Origin: Crossaster papposus
Lineage: Eukaryota; Echinodermata; Asteroidea; Velatida; Solasteridae
Length of the DNA: 64,000 nucleotides
Direction: 5' to 3'
NCBI GenBank assembly: GCA_037893245.1
Contig: JBAIAA010000693.1
Coordinates: forward strand, 1,426,001 to 1,490,000
Shown piece after piece: positions 14,180-27,596 of the stretch. The notes beneath the pieces were generated by a model that saw only the letters and a program-made list of their open reading frames with translations, searched no databases and had not been told where the DNA came from. Position numbers and translations under genes: made by a program. The stretch's first letter is position 1, and each line of letters begins with the position of its first letter.

Positions 14180-17100
14180 ATGGGATGCGAGAAAGCAAAA
14201 GAGGGGAGCGGGCGTAAATTTGCAGTATGTTATGACTTAACTGTTGACAAGAGCAAAAAAGGGTGCGAGACAGCAAAAGAGGGGTGTGGGCGCAAATGTG
14301 CAGTATGTTATGACTTCACTGTTGACAACAGCAAAAAGGGGTGCGAGAAAGCAAAAGAGGGGGGCCGGCGCAAATTTGCAGTATGTTATGACTTCACTGT
14401 TGGCAAGAGCAAAAAGGGGTGCGATAAAGCAAAAGAGGGGTGCGGGCGCAAATTTGCAGTATGTTATGACTTCACTGTTGGCAACAGCAAAAAGGGGTGC
14501 GAGACAGCAAAAGAGGGGTGTGTGCGCAAATGTGCAGTATGTTATGACTTCACTGTTAGCAAGGGCAAAAAGGGGTGCGAAAAAGCAAAAGAGGGGTGCG
14601 GGCGCAAACTTGCAGTATGTTATAACACTTCACTGTTGGCACTCGGAGAAAAAGGGGTGAGAGAAAGCAAAAGAGCGGTGCGGGCGCAAATTTGCAGTAT
14701 ATTATGACTTCACTGTTGGCGACAGCAAAATGGGATGCGAGAAAGCAAAAGAGGGGAGCGGGCTCAAATTTGCAGTATGTTATGACTTCACTGTTGGCAA
14801 GAGCAAAAAGGGGTGCGAGGCACCAAAAGAGGGGTGTGGGCGCAAATGTGCAGTATGTTATGACTTCACTGTTGGCAAGGGCAAAAAGGGGTGCGAGAAA
14901 GCAAAAGAGGGGTGCGGGCGCAAACTTTCAGTATGTTATAACACTTCACTGTCTGCACTCGGAAAAAAAGGGGTGCGAGAAAGCAAAAGAGCTGTGCGGG
15001 CGCAAACTTGCAGTATGTTATAACACTTCACTGTTGGCACTCGGAAAAAAGAGGTGCGAGAAAGCAAAAGAGCGGTGCGGGCGCAAACTTGCAGTATGTT
15101 ATGACTTCACTGTTGGCAAGAACAAAAAAGGGGTCCGAGAAAGCAAAAGAGGGGTGCGGGCGCAAATGTGCAGTATGTTATGACTTCACTGTTGACAACA
15201 GCAAAAAGGGGTGCCAGAAAGCAAAAGAGGGGCGCGGGCGCAAATTTGCAGTATGTTATGACTTCACTGTTGGCAAGAGCAAAAAGGGGTGCGATAAAGC
15301 AAAAGAGGGGTGCGGGCGCAAATTTGCAGTATGTTATGACTTTACTGTTGGCAAGGGCAAAAAGGGGTGCGAGAAAGCAAAAGAGGGGTGCGGGCGCAAA
15401 CTTGCAGTATGTTATAACACTTCACTGTTGGCACTCGGAGAAAAAGGGGTGAGAGAAAGCAAAAGAGCGGTGCGGGCGCAAATTTGCAGTATATTATGAC
15501 TTCACTGATGGCGACAGCAAAATGGGATGCGAGAAAGCAAAAGAGGGGAGCGGGCTCAAATTTGCAGTATGTTATGACTTCACTGTTGGCAAGAGCAAAA
15601 AGGGGTGCGAGACAGCAAAAGAGGGGTGTGGGCGCAAATGTGCAGTATGTTATGACTTCACTGTTGGCAAGGGCAAAAAGGGGTGCGAGAAAGCAAAAGA
15701 GGGGTGCGGGCGCAAACTTGCAGTATGTTATAACACTTCACTGTCTGCACTCGGAAAAAAAGGGGTGCGAGAAAGCAAAAGAGCGGTGCGGGCGCAAACT
15801 TGCAGTATGTTATAACACTTCACTGTTGGCACTCGGAAAAAAGGGGTGCGAGAAAGCAAAAGAGCGGTGCGGGCGCAAACTTGCAGTATGTTATGACTTC
15901 ACTGTTGGCAAGAACAAAAAAGGGGTCCGAGAAAGCAAAAGAGGGGTGCGGGCGCAAATGTGCAGTATGTTATGACTTCACTGTTGACAACAGCAAAAAG
16001 GGGTGCCAGAAAGCAAAAGAGGGGCGCGGGCGCAAATTTGCAGTATGTTATGACTTCACTGTTGGCAAGAGCAAAAAGGGGTGCGATGAAGCAAAAGAGG
16101 GGTGCGGGCGCAAATTTGCAGTATGTTATGACTTTACTGTTGGCAAGAGCAAAAAGGGGTGCGATAAAGCAAAAGAGGGGTGCGGGCGCAAATTTGCAGT
16201 ATATTATGCCTTCACTGTTGGCAACAGCAAAAAGGGGTGCAAGAAAGCAAAAGAGGGGTGGGGGCGCAAATTTGCAGTATGTTATGACTTCACTGTTGGC
16301 AAGAGCAAAAAGGGGTGCGAGACAGCAAAAGAGGGGTGTGTGCGCAAATGTGCAGTATGTTATGACTTCACCGTTGGCAAGGGCAAAAAGGGGTGCGAGA
16401 AAGCAAAAGAGGGGTGCGGGCGCAAACTTGCAGTATGTTATAACACTTCACTGTCTGCACTCGGAAAAAAAGGGGTGCGAGAAAGCAAAAGAGCGGTGCG
16501 GGCGCAAACTTGCAGTATGTTATAACACTTCACTGTTGGCACTCGGAAAAAAAGGGGTGCGAGAAAGCAAAAGAGCGGTGCGGGCGCAAACTTGCAGTAT
16601 GTTATGACTTCACTGTTGGCAAGAACAAAAAAGGGGTCCGAGAAAGCAAAAGAGGGGTGCGGGCGCATGTGTGCAGTATGTTATGACTTCACTGTTGATA
16701 ACAGCAAAAAGGGGTGCCAGAAAGCAAAAGAGGGGCGCGGGCGCAAATTTGCAGTATGTTATGACTTCACTGTTGGCAAGAGCAAAAAGGGGTGCGATAA
16801 AGCAAAAGAGGGGTGCGGGCGCAAATTTGCAGTATGTTATGACTTTACTGTTGGCAAGAGCAAAAAGGGGTGCGATAAAGCAAAAGAGGGGTGCGGGCGC
16901 AAATTTGCAGTATATTATGACTTCACTGTTGGCAACAGCAAAAGGGGGTGCAAGAAAGCAAAAGAGGGGTGGGGGCGCAAATTTGCAGTATGTTATGACT
17001 TCACTGTTGGCAAGAGCAAAAAGGGGTGCGAGACAGCAAAAGAGGGGTGTGTGCGCAAATGTGCAGTATATTATGACTTCACTGTTGGCAACAGCAAAAA

Positions 17101-18280
17101 GGGGTGCAAGAAAGCAAAAGAGGGGTGGGGGCGCAAATTTGCAGTATGTTATGACTTCACTGTTGGCAAGAGCAAAAAGGGGTGCGAGACAGCAAAAGAG
17201 GGGTGTGTGCGCAAATGTGCAGTATGTTATGACTTCACTGTTGGCAAGGGCAAAAAGGGGTGCGAGAAAGCAAAAGAGGGGTGCCGGCGCCAACTTGCAG
17301 TATGTTATAACACTTCACTGTTGGCACTCGGAGAAAAAGGAGTGCTAGAAAGCAAAAGAGCGGTGCGGGCGCAAACTTGCAGTATGTTATAACACTTCAC
17401 TGTTGGCACTCGGAAAAAAAGGGGTGCGAGAAAGCAAAAGAGCGGTGCGGGCGCAAACTTGCAGTATGTTATGACTTCACTGTTGGCAAGAACAAAAAGG
17501 GGTCCGAGAAAGCAAAAGAGGGGTGCGGGCGCAAATGTGCAGTATGTTATGACTTCACTGTTGGCAAGAGCAAAAAGGGGTGCGATAAAGCAAAAGAGGG
17601 GTGCGGGCGCAAATTTGCAGTATGTTATGACTTTACTGTTGGCAAGAGCAAAAAGGGGTGCGATAAAGCAAAAGAGGGGTGCGGGCGCAAATTTGCAGTA
17701 TATTATGACTTCACTGTTGGCAACAGCAAAAGGGGGTGCAAGAAAGCAAAAGAGGGGTGGGGGCGCAAATTTGCAGTATGTTATGACTTCACTGTTGGCA
17801 AGAGCAAAAAGGGGTGCGAGACAGCAAAAGAGGGGTGTGTGCGCAAATGTGCAGTATATTATGACTTCACTGTTGGCAACAGCAAAAAGGGGTGCAAGAA
17901 AGCAAAAGAGGGGTGGGGGCGCAAATTTGCAGTATGTTATGACTTCACTGTTGGCAAGAGCAAAAAGGGGTGCGAGACAGCAAAAGAGGGGTGTGTGCGC
18001 AAATGTGCAGTATGTTATGACTTCACTGTTGGCAAGGGCAAAAAGGGGTGCGAGAAAGCAAAAGAGGGGTGCCGGCGCCAACTTGCAGTATGTTATAACA
18101 CTTCACTGTTGGCACTCGTAGAAAAAGGAGTGCTAGAAAGCAAAAAAGCGGTGCGGGCGCAAATTTGCAGCATGTTATGACTTTACTGTTGGCAAGAGCA
18201 AAAGGGGGTGCGAAAAAGCAAATGAGGGGTGCGAGCGCAAATTTGCAGTATGTTATGACTTCACTGTTGGCGACAGCAAA
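14180..18280. repeat. Higher-order repeat, copy 1 (4,101 bp)
   Basis: The copy starts at a private landmark: an ATGGGATGCG unit followed by GAGCGGGCGTAAATTTG and a GACTTAACTGTTGACAAGAGC unit. The same landmark recurs at 18,281, 22,861, 27,597 and 32,728. Copy 1 is 479 bp shorter than copy 2 because it has only one copy of the six-unit block that copies 2-4 carry twice. Confidence 0.9.
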
Positions 18281-21200
18281 ATGGGATGCGAGAAAGCAAA
18301 AGAGGGGAGCGGGCGTAAATTTGCAGTATGTTATGACTTAACTGTTGACAAGAGCAAAAAAGGGTGCGAGACAGCAAAAGAGGGGTGTGGGCGCAAATGT
18401 GCAGTATGTTATGACTTCACTGTTGACAACAGCAAAAAGGGGTGCGAGAAAGCAAAAGAGGGGGGCCGGCGCAAATTTGCAGTATGTTATGACTTCACTG
18501 TTGGCAAGAGCAAAAAGGGGTGCGATAAAGCAAAAGAGGGGTGCGGGCGCAAATTTGCAGTATGTTATGACTTCACTGTTGGCAACAGCAAAAAGGGGTG
18601 CGAGACAGCAAAAGAGGGGTGTGTGCGCAAATGTGCAGTATGTTATGACTTCACTGTTAGCAAGGGCAAAAAGGGGTGCGAGAAAGCAAAAGAGGGGTGC
18701 GGGCGCAAACTTGCAGTATGTTATAACACTTCACTGTTGGCACTCGGAGAAAAAGGGGTGAGAGAAAGCAAAAGAGCGGTGCGGGCGCAAATTTGCAGTA
18801 TATTATGACTTCACTGTTGGCGACAGCAAAATGGGATGCGAGAAAGCAAAAGAGGGGAGCGGGCTCAAATTTGCAGTATGTTATGACTTCACTGTTGGCA
18901 AGAGCAAAAAGGGGTGCGAGGCAGCAAAAGAGGGGTGTGGGCGCAAATGTGCAGTATGTTATGACTTCACTGTTGGCAAGGGCAAAAAGGGGTGCGAGAA
19001 AGCAAAAGAGGGGTGCGGGCGCAAACTTGCAGTATGTTATAACACTTCACTGTCTGCACTCGGAAAAAAAGGGGTGCGAGAAAGCAAAAGAGCTGTGCGG
19101 GCGCAAACTTGCAGTATGTTATAACACTTCACTGTTGGCACTCGGAAAAAAGGGGTGCGAGAAAGCAAAAGAGCGGTGCGGGCGCAAACTTGCAGTATGT
19201 TATAACACTTCACTGTTGGCACTCGGAGAAAAAGGGGTGAGAGAAAGCAAAAGAGCGGTGCGGGCGCAAATTTGCAGTATATTATGACTTCACTGTTGGC
19301 GACAGCAAAATGGGATGCGAGAAAGCAAAAGAGGGGAGCGGGCTCAAATTTGCAGTATGTTATGACTTCACTGTTGGCAAGAGCAAAAAGGGGTGCGAGG
19401 CAGCAAAAGAGGGGTGTGGGCGCAAATGTGCAGTATGTTATGACTTCACTGTTGGCAAGGGCAAAAAGGGGTGCGAGAAAGCAAAAGAGGGGTGCGGGCG
19501 CAAACTTGCAGTATGTTATAACACTTCACTGTCTGCACTCGGAAAAAAAGGGGTGCGAGAAAGCAAAAGAGCTGTGCGGGCGCAAACTTGCAGTATGTTA
19601 TAACACTTCACTGTTGGCACTCGGAAAAAAGGGGTGCGAGAAAGCAAAAGAGCGGTGCGGGCGCAAACTTGCAGTATGTTATGACTTCACTGTTGGCAAG
19701 AACAAAAAAGGGGTCCGAGAAAGCAAAAGAGGGGTGCGGGCGCAAATGTGCAGTATGTTATGACTTCACTGTTGACAACAGCAAAAAGGGGTGCCAGAAA
19801 GCAAAAGAGGGGCGCGGGCGCAAATTTGCAGTATGTTATGACTTCACTGTTGGCAAGAGCAAAAAGGGGTGCGATAAAGCAAAAGAGGGGTGCGGGCGCA
19901 AATTTGCAGTATGTTATGACTTTACTGTTGGCAAGGGCAAAAAGGGGTGCGAGAAAGCAAAAGAGGGGTGCGGGCGCAAACTTGCAGTATGTTATAACAC
20001 TTCACTGTTGGCACTCGGAGAAAAAGGGGTGAGAGAAAGCAAAAGAGCGGTGCGGGCGCAAATTTGCAGTATATTATGACTTCACTGATGGCGACAGCAA
20101 AATGGGATGCGAGAAAGCAAAAGAGGGGAGCGGGCTCAAATTTGCAGTATGTTATGACTTCACTGTTGGCAAGAGCAAAAAGGGGTGCGAGACAGCAAAA
20201 GAGGGGTGTGGGCGCAAATGTGCAGTATGTTATGACTTCACTGTTGGCAAGGGCAAAAAGGGGTGCGAGAAAGCAAAAGAGGGGTGCGGGCGCAAACTTG
20301 CAGTATGTTATAACACTTCACTGTCTGCACTCGGAAAAAAAGGGGTGCGAGAAAGCAAAAGAGCGGTGCGGGCGCAAACTTGCAGTATGTTATAACACTT
20401 CACTGTTGGCACTCGGAAAAAAGGGGTGCGAGAAAGCAAAAGAGCGGTGCGGGCGCAAACTTGCAGTATGTTATGACTTCACTGTTGGCAAGAACAAAAA
20501 AGGGGTCCGAGAAAGCAAAAGAGGGGTGCGGGCGCAAATGTGCAGTATGTTATGACTTCACTGTTGACAACAGCAAAAAGGGGTGCCAGAAAGCAAAAGA
20601 GGGGCGCGGGCGCAAATTTGCAGTATGTTATGACTTCACTGTTGGCAAGAGCAAAAAGGGGTGCGATGAAGCAAAAGAGGGGTGCGGGCGCAAATTTGCA
20701 GTATGTTATGACTTTACTGTTGGCAAGAGCAAAAAGGGGTGCGATAAAGCAAAAGAGGGGTGCGGGCGCAAATTTGCAGTATATTATGCCTTCACTGTTG
20801 GCAACAGCAAAAAGGGGTGCAAGAAAGCAAAAGAGGGGTGGGGGCGCAAATTTGCAGTATGTTATGACTTCACTGTTGGCAAGAGCAAAAAGGGGTGCGA
20901 GACAGCAAAAGAGGGGTGTGTGCGCAAATGTGCAGTATGTTATGACTTCACCGTTGGCAAGGGCAAAAAGGGGTGCGAGAAAGCAAAAGAGGGGTGCGGG
21001 CGCAAACTTGCAGTATGTTATAACACTTCACTGTCTGCACTCGGAAAAAAAGGGGTGCGAGAAAGCAAAAGAGCGGTGCGGGCGCAAACTTGCAGTATGT
21101 TATAACACTTCACTGTTGGCACTCGGAAAAAAAGGGGTGCGAGAAAGCAAAAGAGCGGTGCGGGCGCAAACTTGCAGTATGTTATGACTTCACTGTTGGC

Positions 21201-22860
21201 AAGAACAAAAAAGGGGTCCGAGAAAGCAAAAGAGGGGTGCGGGCGCAAATGTGCAGTATGTTATGACTTCACTGTTGATAACAGCAAAAAGGGGTGCCAG
21301 AAAGCAAAAGAGGGGCGCGGGCGCAAATTTGCAGTATGTTATGACTTCACTGTTGGCAAGAGCAAAAAGGGGTGCGATAAAGCAAAAGAGGGGTGCGGGC
21401 GCAAATTTGCAGTATGTTATGACTTTACTGTTGGCAAGAGCAAAAAGGGGTGCGATAAAGCAAAAGAGGGGTGCGGGCGCAAATTTGCAGTATATTATGA
21501 CTTCACTGTTGGCAACAGCAAAAGGGGGTGCAAGAAAGCAAAAGAGGGGTGGGGGCGCAAATTTGCAGTATGTTATGACTTCACTGTTGGCAAGAGCAAA
21601 AAGGGGTGCGAGACAGCAAAAGAGGGGTGTGTGCGCAAATGTGCAGTATATTATGACTTCACTGTTGGCAACAGCAAAAAGGGGTGCAAGAAAGCAAAAG
21701 AGGGGTGGGGGCGCAAATTTGCAGTATGTTATGACTTCACTGTTGGCAAGAGCAAAAAGGGGTGCGAGACAGCAAAAGAGGGGTGTGTGCGCAAATGTGC
21801 AGTATGTTATGACTTCACTGTTGGCAAGGGCAAAAAGGGGTGCGAGAAAGCAAAAGAGGGGTGCCGGCGCCAACTTGCAGTATGTTATAACACTTCACTG
21901 TTGGCACTCGGAGAAAAAGGAGTGCTAGAAAGCAAAAGAGCGGTGCGGGCGCAAACTTGCAGTATGTTATAACACTTCACTGTTGGCACTCGGAAAAAAA
22001 GGGGTGCGAGAAAGCAAAAGAGCGGTGCGGGCGCAAACTTGCAGTATGTTATGACTTCACTGTTGGCAAGAACAAAAAGGGGTCCGAGAAAGCAAAAGAG
22101 GGGTGCGGGCGCAAATGTGCAGTATGTTATGACTTCACTGTTGGCAAGAGCAAAAAGGGGTGCGATAAAGCAAAAGAGGGGTGCGGGCGCAAATTTGCAG
22201 TATGTTATGACTTTACTGTTGGCAAGAGCAAAAAGGGGTGCGATAAAGCAAAAGAGGGGTGCGGGCGCAAATTTGCAGTATATTATGACTTCACTGTTGG
22301 CAACAGCAAAAGGGGGTGCAAGAAAGCAAAAGAGGGGTGGGGGCGCAAATTTGCAGTATGTTATGACTTCACTGTTGGCAAGAGCAAAAAGGGGTGCGAG
22401 ACAGCAAAAGAGGGGTGTGTGCGCAAATGTGCAGTATATTATGACTTCACTGTTGGCAACAGCAAAAAGGGGTGCAAGAAAGCAAAAGAGGGGTGGGGGC
22501 GCAAATTTGCAGTATGTTATGACTTCACTGTTGGCAAGAGCAAAAAGGGGTGCGAGACAGCAAAAGAGGGGTGTGTGCGCAAATGTGCAGTATGTTATGA
22601 CTTCACTGTTGGCAAGGGCAAAAAGGGGTGCGAGAAAGCAAAAGAGGGGTGCCGGCGCCAACTTGCAGTATGTTATAACACTTCACTGTTGGCACTCGTA
22701 GAAAAAGGAGTGCTAGAAAGCAAAAAAGCGGTGCGGGCGCAAATTTGCAGCATGTTATGACTTTACTGTTGGCAAGAGCAAAAGGGGGTGCGAAAAAGCA
22801 AATGAGGGGTGCGAGCGCAAATTTGCAGTATGTTATGACTTCACTGTTGGCGACAGCAAA
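18281..22860. repeat. Higher-order repeat, copy 2 (4,580 bp)
   Basis: Many landmarks (20,102, 20,380, 20,540, 21,172, 21,957) recur exactly 4,580 bp later in copy 3 or, outside the extra block, 4,580 bp earlier in copy 1. Copy-to-copy identity looks far higher than unit-to-unit identity, as expected for recent amplification of a multi-unit block. Confidence 0.92.
18793..19750. repeat. 479-bp six-unit tandem duplication inside the higher-order repeat
   Basis: The unit run starting near 18,793 is repeated 479 bp on (landmarks 18,831 and 19,310). The length fits three 78-bp, two 82-bp and one 81-bp unit. The same doublet is in copy 3 (23,411/23,890) and copy 4 (28,147/28,626), while copy 1 has a single copy (14,730). 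The duplication therefore arose before copies 2-4 were spread. Confidence 0.88.
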
Positions 22861-25800
22861 ATGGGATGCGAGAAAGCAAAAGAGGGGAGCGGGCGTAAAT
22901 TTGCAGTATGTTATGACTTAACTGTTGACAAGAGCAAAAAAGGGTGCGAGACAGCAAAAGAGGGGTGTGGGCGCAAATGTGCAGTATGTTATGACTTCAC
23001 TGTTGACAACAGCAAAAAGGGGTGCGAGAAAGCAAAAGAGGGGGGCCGGCGCAAATTTGCAGTATGTTATGACTTCACTGTTGGCAAGAGCAAAAAGGGG
23101 TGCGATAAAGCAAAAGAGGGGTGCGGGCGCAAATTTGCAGTATGTTATGACTTCACTGTTGGCAACAGCAAAAAGGGGTGCGAGACAGCAAAAGAGGGGT
23201 GTGTGCGCAAATGTGCAGTATGTTATGACTTCACTGTTAGCAAGGGCAAAAAGGGGTGCGAGAAAGCAAAAGAGGGGTGCGGGCGCAAACTTGCAGTATG
23301 TTATAACACTTCACTGTTGGCACTCGGAGAAAAAGGGGTGAGAGAAAGCAAAAGAGCGGTGCGGGCGCAAATTTGCAGTATATTATGACTTCACTGTTGG
23401 CGACAGCAAAATGGGATGCGAGAAAGCAAAAGAGGGGAGCGGGCTCAAATTTGCAGTATGTTATGACTTCACTGTTGGCAAGAGCAAAAAGGGGTGCGAG
23501 GCAGCAAAAGAGGGGTGTGGGCGCAAATGTGCAGTATGTTATGACTTCACTGTTGGCAAGGGCAAAAAGGGGTGCGAGAAAGCAAAAGAGGGGTGCGGGC
23601 GCAAACTTGCAGTATGTTATAACACTTCACTGTCTGCACTCGGAAAAAAAGGGGTGCGAGAAAGCAAAAGAGCTGTGCGGGCGCAAACTTGCAGTATGTT
23701 ATAACACTTCACTGTTGGCACTCGGAAAAAAGGGGTGCGAGAAAGCAAAAGAGCGGTGCGGGCGCAAACTTGCAGTATGTTATAACACTTCACTGTTGGC
23801 ACTCGGAGAAAAAGGGGTGAGAGAAAGCAAAAGAGCGGTGCGGGCGCAAATTTGCAGTATATTATGACTTCACTGTTGGCGACAGCAAAATGGGATGCGA
23901 GAAAGCAAAAGAGGGGAGCGGGCTCAAATTTGCAGTATGTTATGACTTCACTGTTGGCAAGAGCAAAAAGGGGTGCGAGGCAGCAAAAGAGGGGTGTGGG
24001 CGCAAATGTGCAGTATGTTATGACTTCACTGTTGGCAAGGGCAAAAAGGGGTGCGAGAAAGCAAAAGAGGGGTGCGGGCGCAAACTTGCAGTATGTTATA
24101 ACACTTCACTGTCTGCACTCGGAAAAAAAGGGGTGCGAGAAAGCAAAAGAGCTGTGCGGGCGCAAACTTGCAGTATGTTATAACACTTCACTGTTGGCAC
24201 TCGGAAAAAAGGGGTGCGAGAAAGCAAAAGAGCGGTGCGGGCGCAAACTTGCAGTATGTTATGACTTCACTGTTGGCAAGAACAAAAAAGGGGTCCGAGA
24301 AAGCAAAAGAGGGGTGCGGGCGCAAATGTGCAGTATGTTATGACTTCACTGTTGACAACAGCAAAAAGGGGTGCCAGAAAGCAAAAGAGGGGCGCGGGCG
24401 CAAATTTGCAGTATGTTATGACTTCACTGTTGGCAAGAGCAAAAAGGGGTGCGATAAAGCAAAAGAGGGGTGCGGGCGCAAATTTGCAGTATGTTATGAC
24501 TTTACTGTTGGCAAGGGCAAAAAGGGGTGCGAGAAAGCAAAAGAGGGGTGCGGGCGCAAACTTGCAGTATGTTATAACACTTCACTGTTGGCACTCGGAG
24601 AAAAAGGGGTGAGAGAAAGCAAAAGAGCGGTGCGGGCGCAAATTTGCAGTATATTATGACTTCACTGATGGCGACAGCAAAATGGGATGCGAGAAAGCAA
24701 AAGAGGGGAGCGGGCTCAAATTTGCAGTATGTTATGACTTCACTGTTGGCAAGAGCAAAAAGGGGTGCGAGACAGCAAAAGAGGGGTGTGGGCGCAAATG
24801 TGCAGTATGTTATGACTTCACTGTTGGCAAGGGCAAAAAGGGGTGCGAGAAAGCAAAAGAGGGGTGCGGGCGCAAACTTGCAGTATGTTATAACACTTCA
24901 CTGTCTGCACTCGGAAAAAAAGGGGTGCGAGAAAGCAAAAGAGCGGTGCGGGCGCAAACTTGCAGTATGTTATAACACTTCACTGTTGGCACTCGGAAAA
25001 AAGGGGTGCGAGAAAGCAAAAGAGCGGTGCGGGCGCAAACTTGCAGTATGTTATGACTTCACTGTTGGCAAGAACAAAAAAGGGGTCCGAGAAAGCAAAA
25101 GAGGGGTGCGGGCGCAAATGTGCAGTATGTTATGACTTCACTGTTGACAACAGCAAAAAGGGGTGCCAGAAAGCAAAAGAGGGGCGCGGGCGCAAATTTG
25201 CAGTATGTTATGACTTCACTGTTGGCAAGAGCAAAAAGGGGTGCGATGAAGCAAAAGAGGGGTGCGGGCGCAAATTTGCAGTATGTTATGACTTTACTGT
25301 TGGCAAGAGCAAAAAGGGGTGCGATAAAGCAAAAGAGGGGTGCGGGCGCAAATTTGCAGTATATTATGCCTTCACTGTTGGCAACAGCAAAAAGGGGTGC
25401 AAGAAAGCAAAAGAGGGGTGGGGGCGCAAATTTGCAGTATGTTATGACTTCACTGTTGGCAAGAGCAAAAAGGGGTGCGAGACAGCAAAAGAGGGGTGTG
25501 TGCGCAAATCTGCAGTATGTTATGACTTCACCGTTGGCAAGGGCAAAAAGGGGTGCGAGAAAGCAAAAGAGGGGTGCGGGCGCAAACTTGCAGTATGTTA
25601 TAACACTTCACTGTCTGCACTCGGAAAAAAAGGGGTGCGAGAAAGCAAAAGAGCGGTGCGGGCGCAAACTTGCAGTATGTTATAACACTTCACTGTTGGC
25701 ACTCGGAAAAAAAGGGGTGCGAGAAAGCAAAAGAGCGGTGCGGGCGCAAACTTGCAGTATGTTATGACTTCACTGTTGGCAAGAACAAAAAAGGGGTCCG

Positions 25801-27596
25801 AGAAAGCAAAAGAGGGGTGCGGGCGCAAATGTGCAGTATGTTATGACTTCACTGTTGATAACAGCAAAAAGGGGTGACAGAAAGCAAAAGAGGGGCGCGG
25901 GCGCAAATTTGCAGTATGTTATGACTTCACTGTTGGCAAGAGCAAAAAGGGGTGCGATAAAGCAAAAGAGGGGTGCGGGCGCAAATTTGCAGTATGTTAT
26001 GACTTTACTGTTGGCAAGAGCAAAAAGGGGTGCGATAAAGCAAAAGAGGGGTGCGGGCGCAAATTTGCAGTATATTATGACTTCACTGTTGGCAACAGCA
26101 AAAAGGGGTGCAAGAAAGCAAAAGAGGGGTGGGGGCGCAAATTTGCAGTATGTTATGACTTCACTGTTGGCAAGAGCAAAAAGGGGTGCGAGACAGCAAA
26201 AGAGGGGTGTGTGCGCAAATGTGCAGTATGTTATGACTTCACTGTTGGCAAGGGCAAAAAGGGGTGCGAGAAAGCAAAAGAGGGGTGCCGGCGCCAACTT
26301 GCAGTATGTTATAACACTTCACTGTTGGCACTCGGAGAAAAAGGAGTGCTAGAAAGCAAAAAAGCGGTGCGGGCGCAAACGTGCAGTATGTTATGACTTC
26401 ACTGTTGACAACAGCAAAAAGGGGTGCGAGAAAGCAAAAGAGGGGCGCGGGCGCAAATTTGCAGAATGTTATTACTTCACTGTTGGCAAGAGCAAAAAGG
26501 GGTGCGATAAAGCAAAGGAGGGGTGCGGGCGCAAATTTGCAGTATGTTATGACTTCACTGTTGGCAACAGCAAAAAGGGGTGCGAGACAGCAAAAGAGGG
26601 GTGTGTGCGCAAATGTGCAGTATGTTATGACTTCACTGTTGGCAAGGGCAAAAAGGGGTGCGAGAAAGCAAAAGAGGGGTGCGGGCGCCAACTTGCAGTA
26701 TGTTATAACACTTCACTGTTGGCACTCGGAAAAAAAGGGGTGCGAGAAAGCAAAAGAGCGGTGCGGGCGCAAACTTGCAGTATGTTATGACTTCACTGTT
26801 GGCAAGAACAAAAAGGGGTCCGAGAAAGCAAAAGAGGGGTGCGGGCGCAAATGTGCAGTATGTTATGACTTCACTGTTGGCAAGAGCAAAAAGGGGTGCG
26901 ATAAAGCAAAAGAGGGGTGCGGGCGCAAATTTGCAGTATGTTATGACTTTACTGTTGGCAAGAGCAAAAAGGGGTGCGATAAAGCAAAAGAGGGGTGCGG
27001 GCGCAAATTTGCAGTATATTATGACTTCACTGTTGGCAACAGCAAAAGGGGGTGCAAGAAAGCAAAAGAGGGGTGGGGGCGCAAATTTGCAGTATGTTAT
27101 GACTTCACTGTTGGCAAGAGCAAAAAGGGGTGCGAGACAGCAAAAGAGGGGTGTGTGCGCAAATGTGCAGTATATTATGACTTCACTGTTGGCAACAGCA
27201 AAAAGGGGTGCAAGAAAGCAAAAGAGGGGTGGGGGCGCAAATTTGCAGTATGTTATGACTTCACTGTTGGCAAGAGCAAAAAGGGGTGCGAGACAGCAAA
27301 AGAGGGGTGTGTGCGCAAATGTGCAGTATGTTATGACTTCACTGTTGGCAAGGGCAAAAAGGGGTGCGAGAAAGCAAAAGAGGGGTGCCGGCGCCAACTT
27401 GCAGTATGTTATAACACTTCACTGTTGGCACTCGTAGAAAAAGGAGTGCTAGAAAGCAAAAAAGCGGTGCGGGCGCAAATTTGCAGCATGTTATGACTTT
27501 ACTGTTGGCAAGAGCAAAAGGGGGTGCGAAAAAGCAAATGAGGGGTGCGAGCGCAAATTTGCAGTATGTTATGACTTCACTGTTGGCGACAGCAAA
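22861..27596. repeat. Higher-order repeat, copy 3 (4,736 bp)
   Basis: Copy 3 is 156 bp (two 78-bp units) longer than copy 2. The difference lies around 25.8-26.7 kb, where a run with AGAATGTTATTACTTC and GCAAAGGAGGGG replaces part of the copy 2 order. A TGCGCAAATCTGCAG variant (about 25,500) is shared with copy 4 (about 30,237) but not with copies 1-2, so copies 3 and 4 are sisters. Confidence 0.9.
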
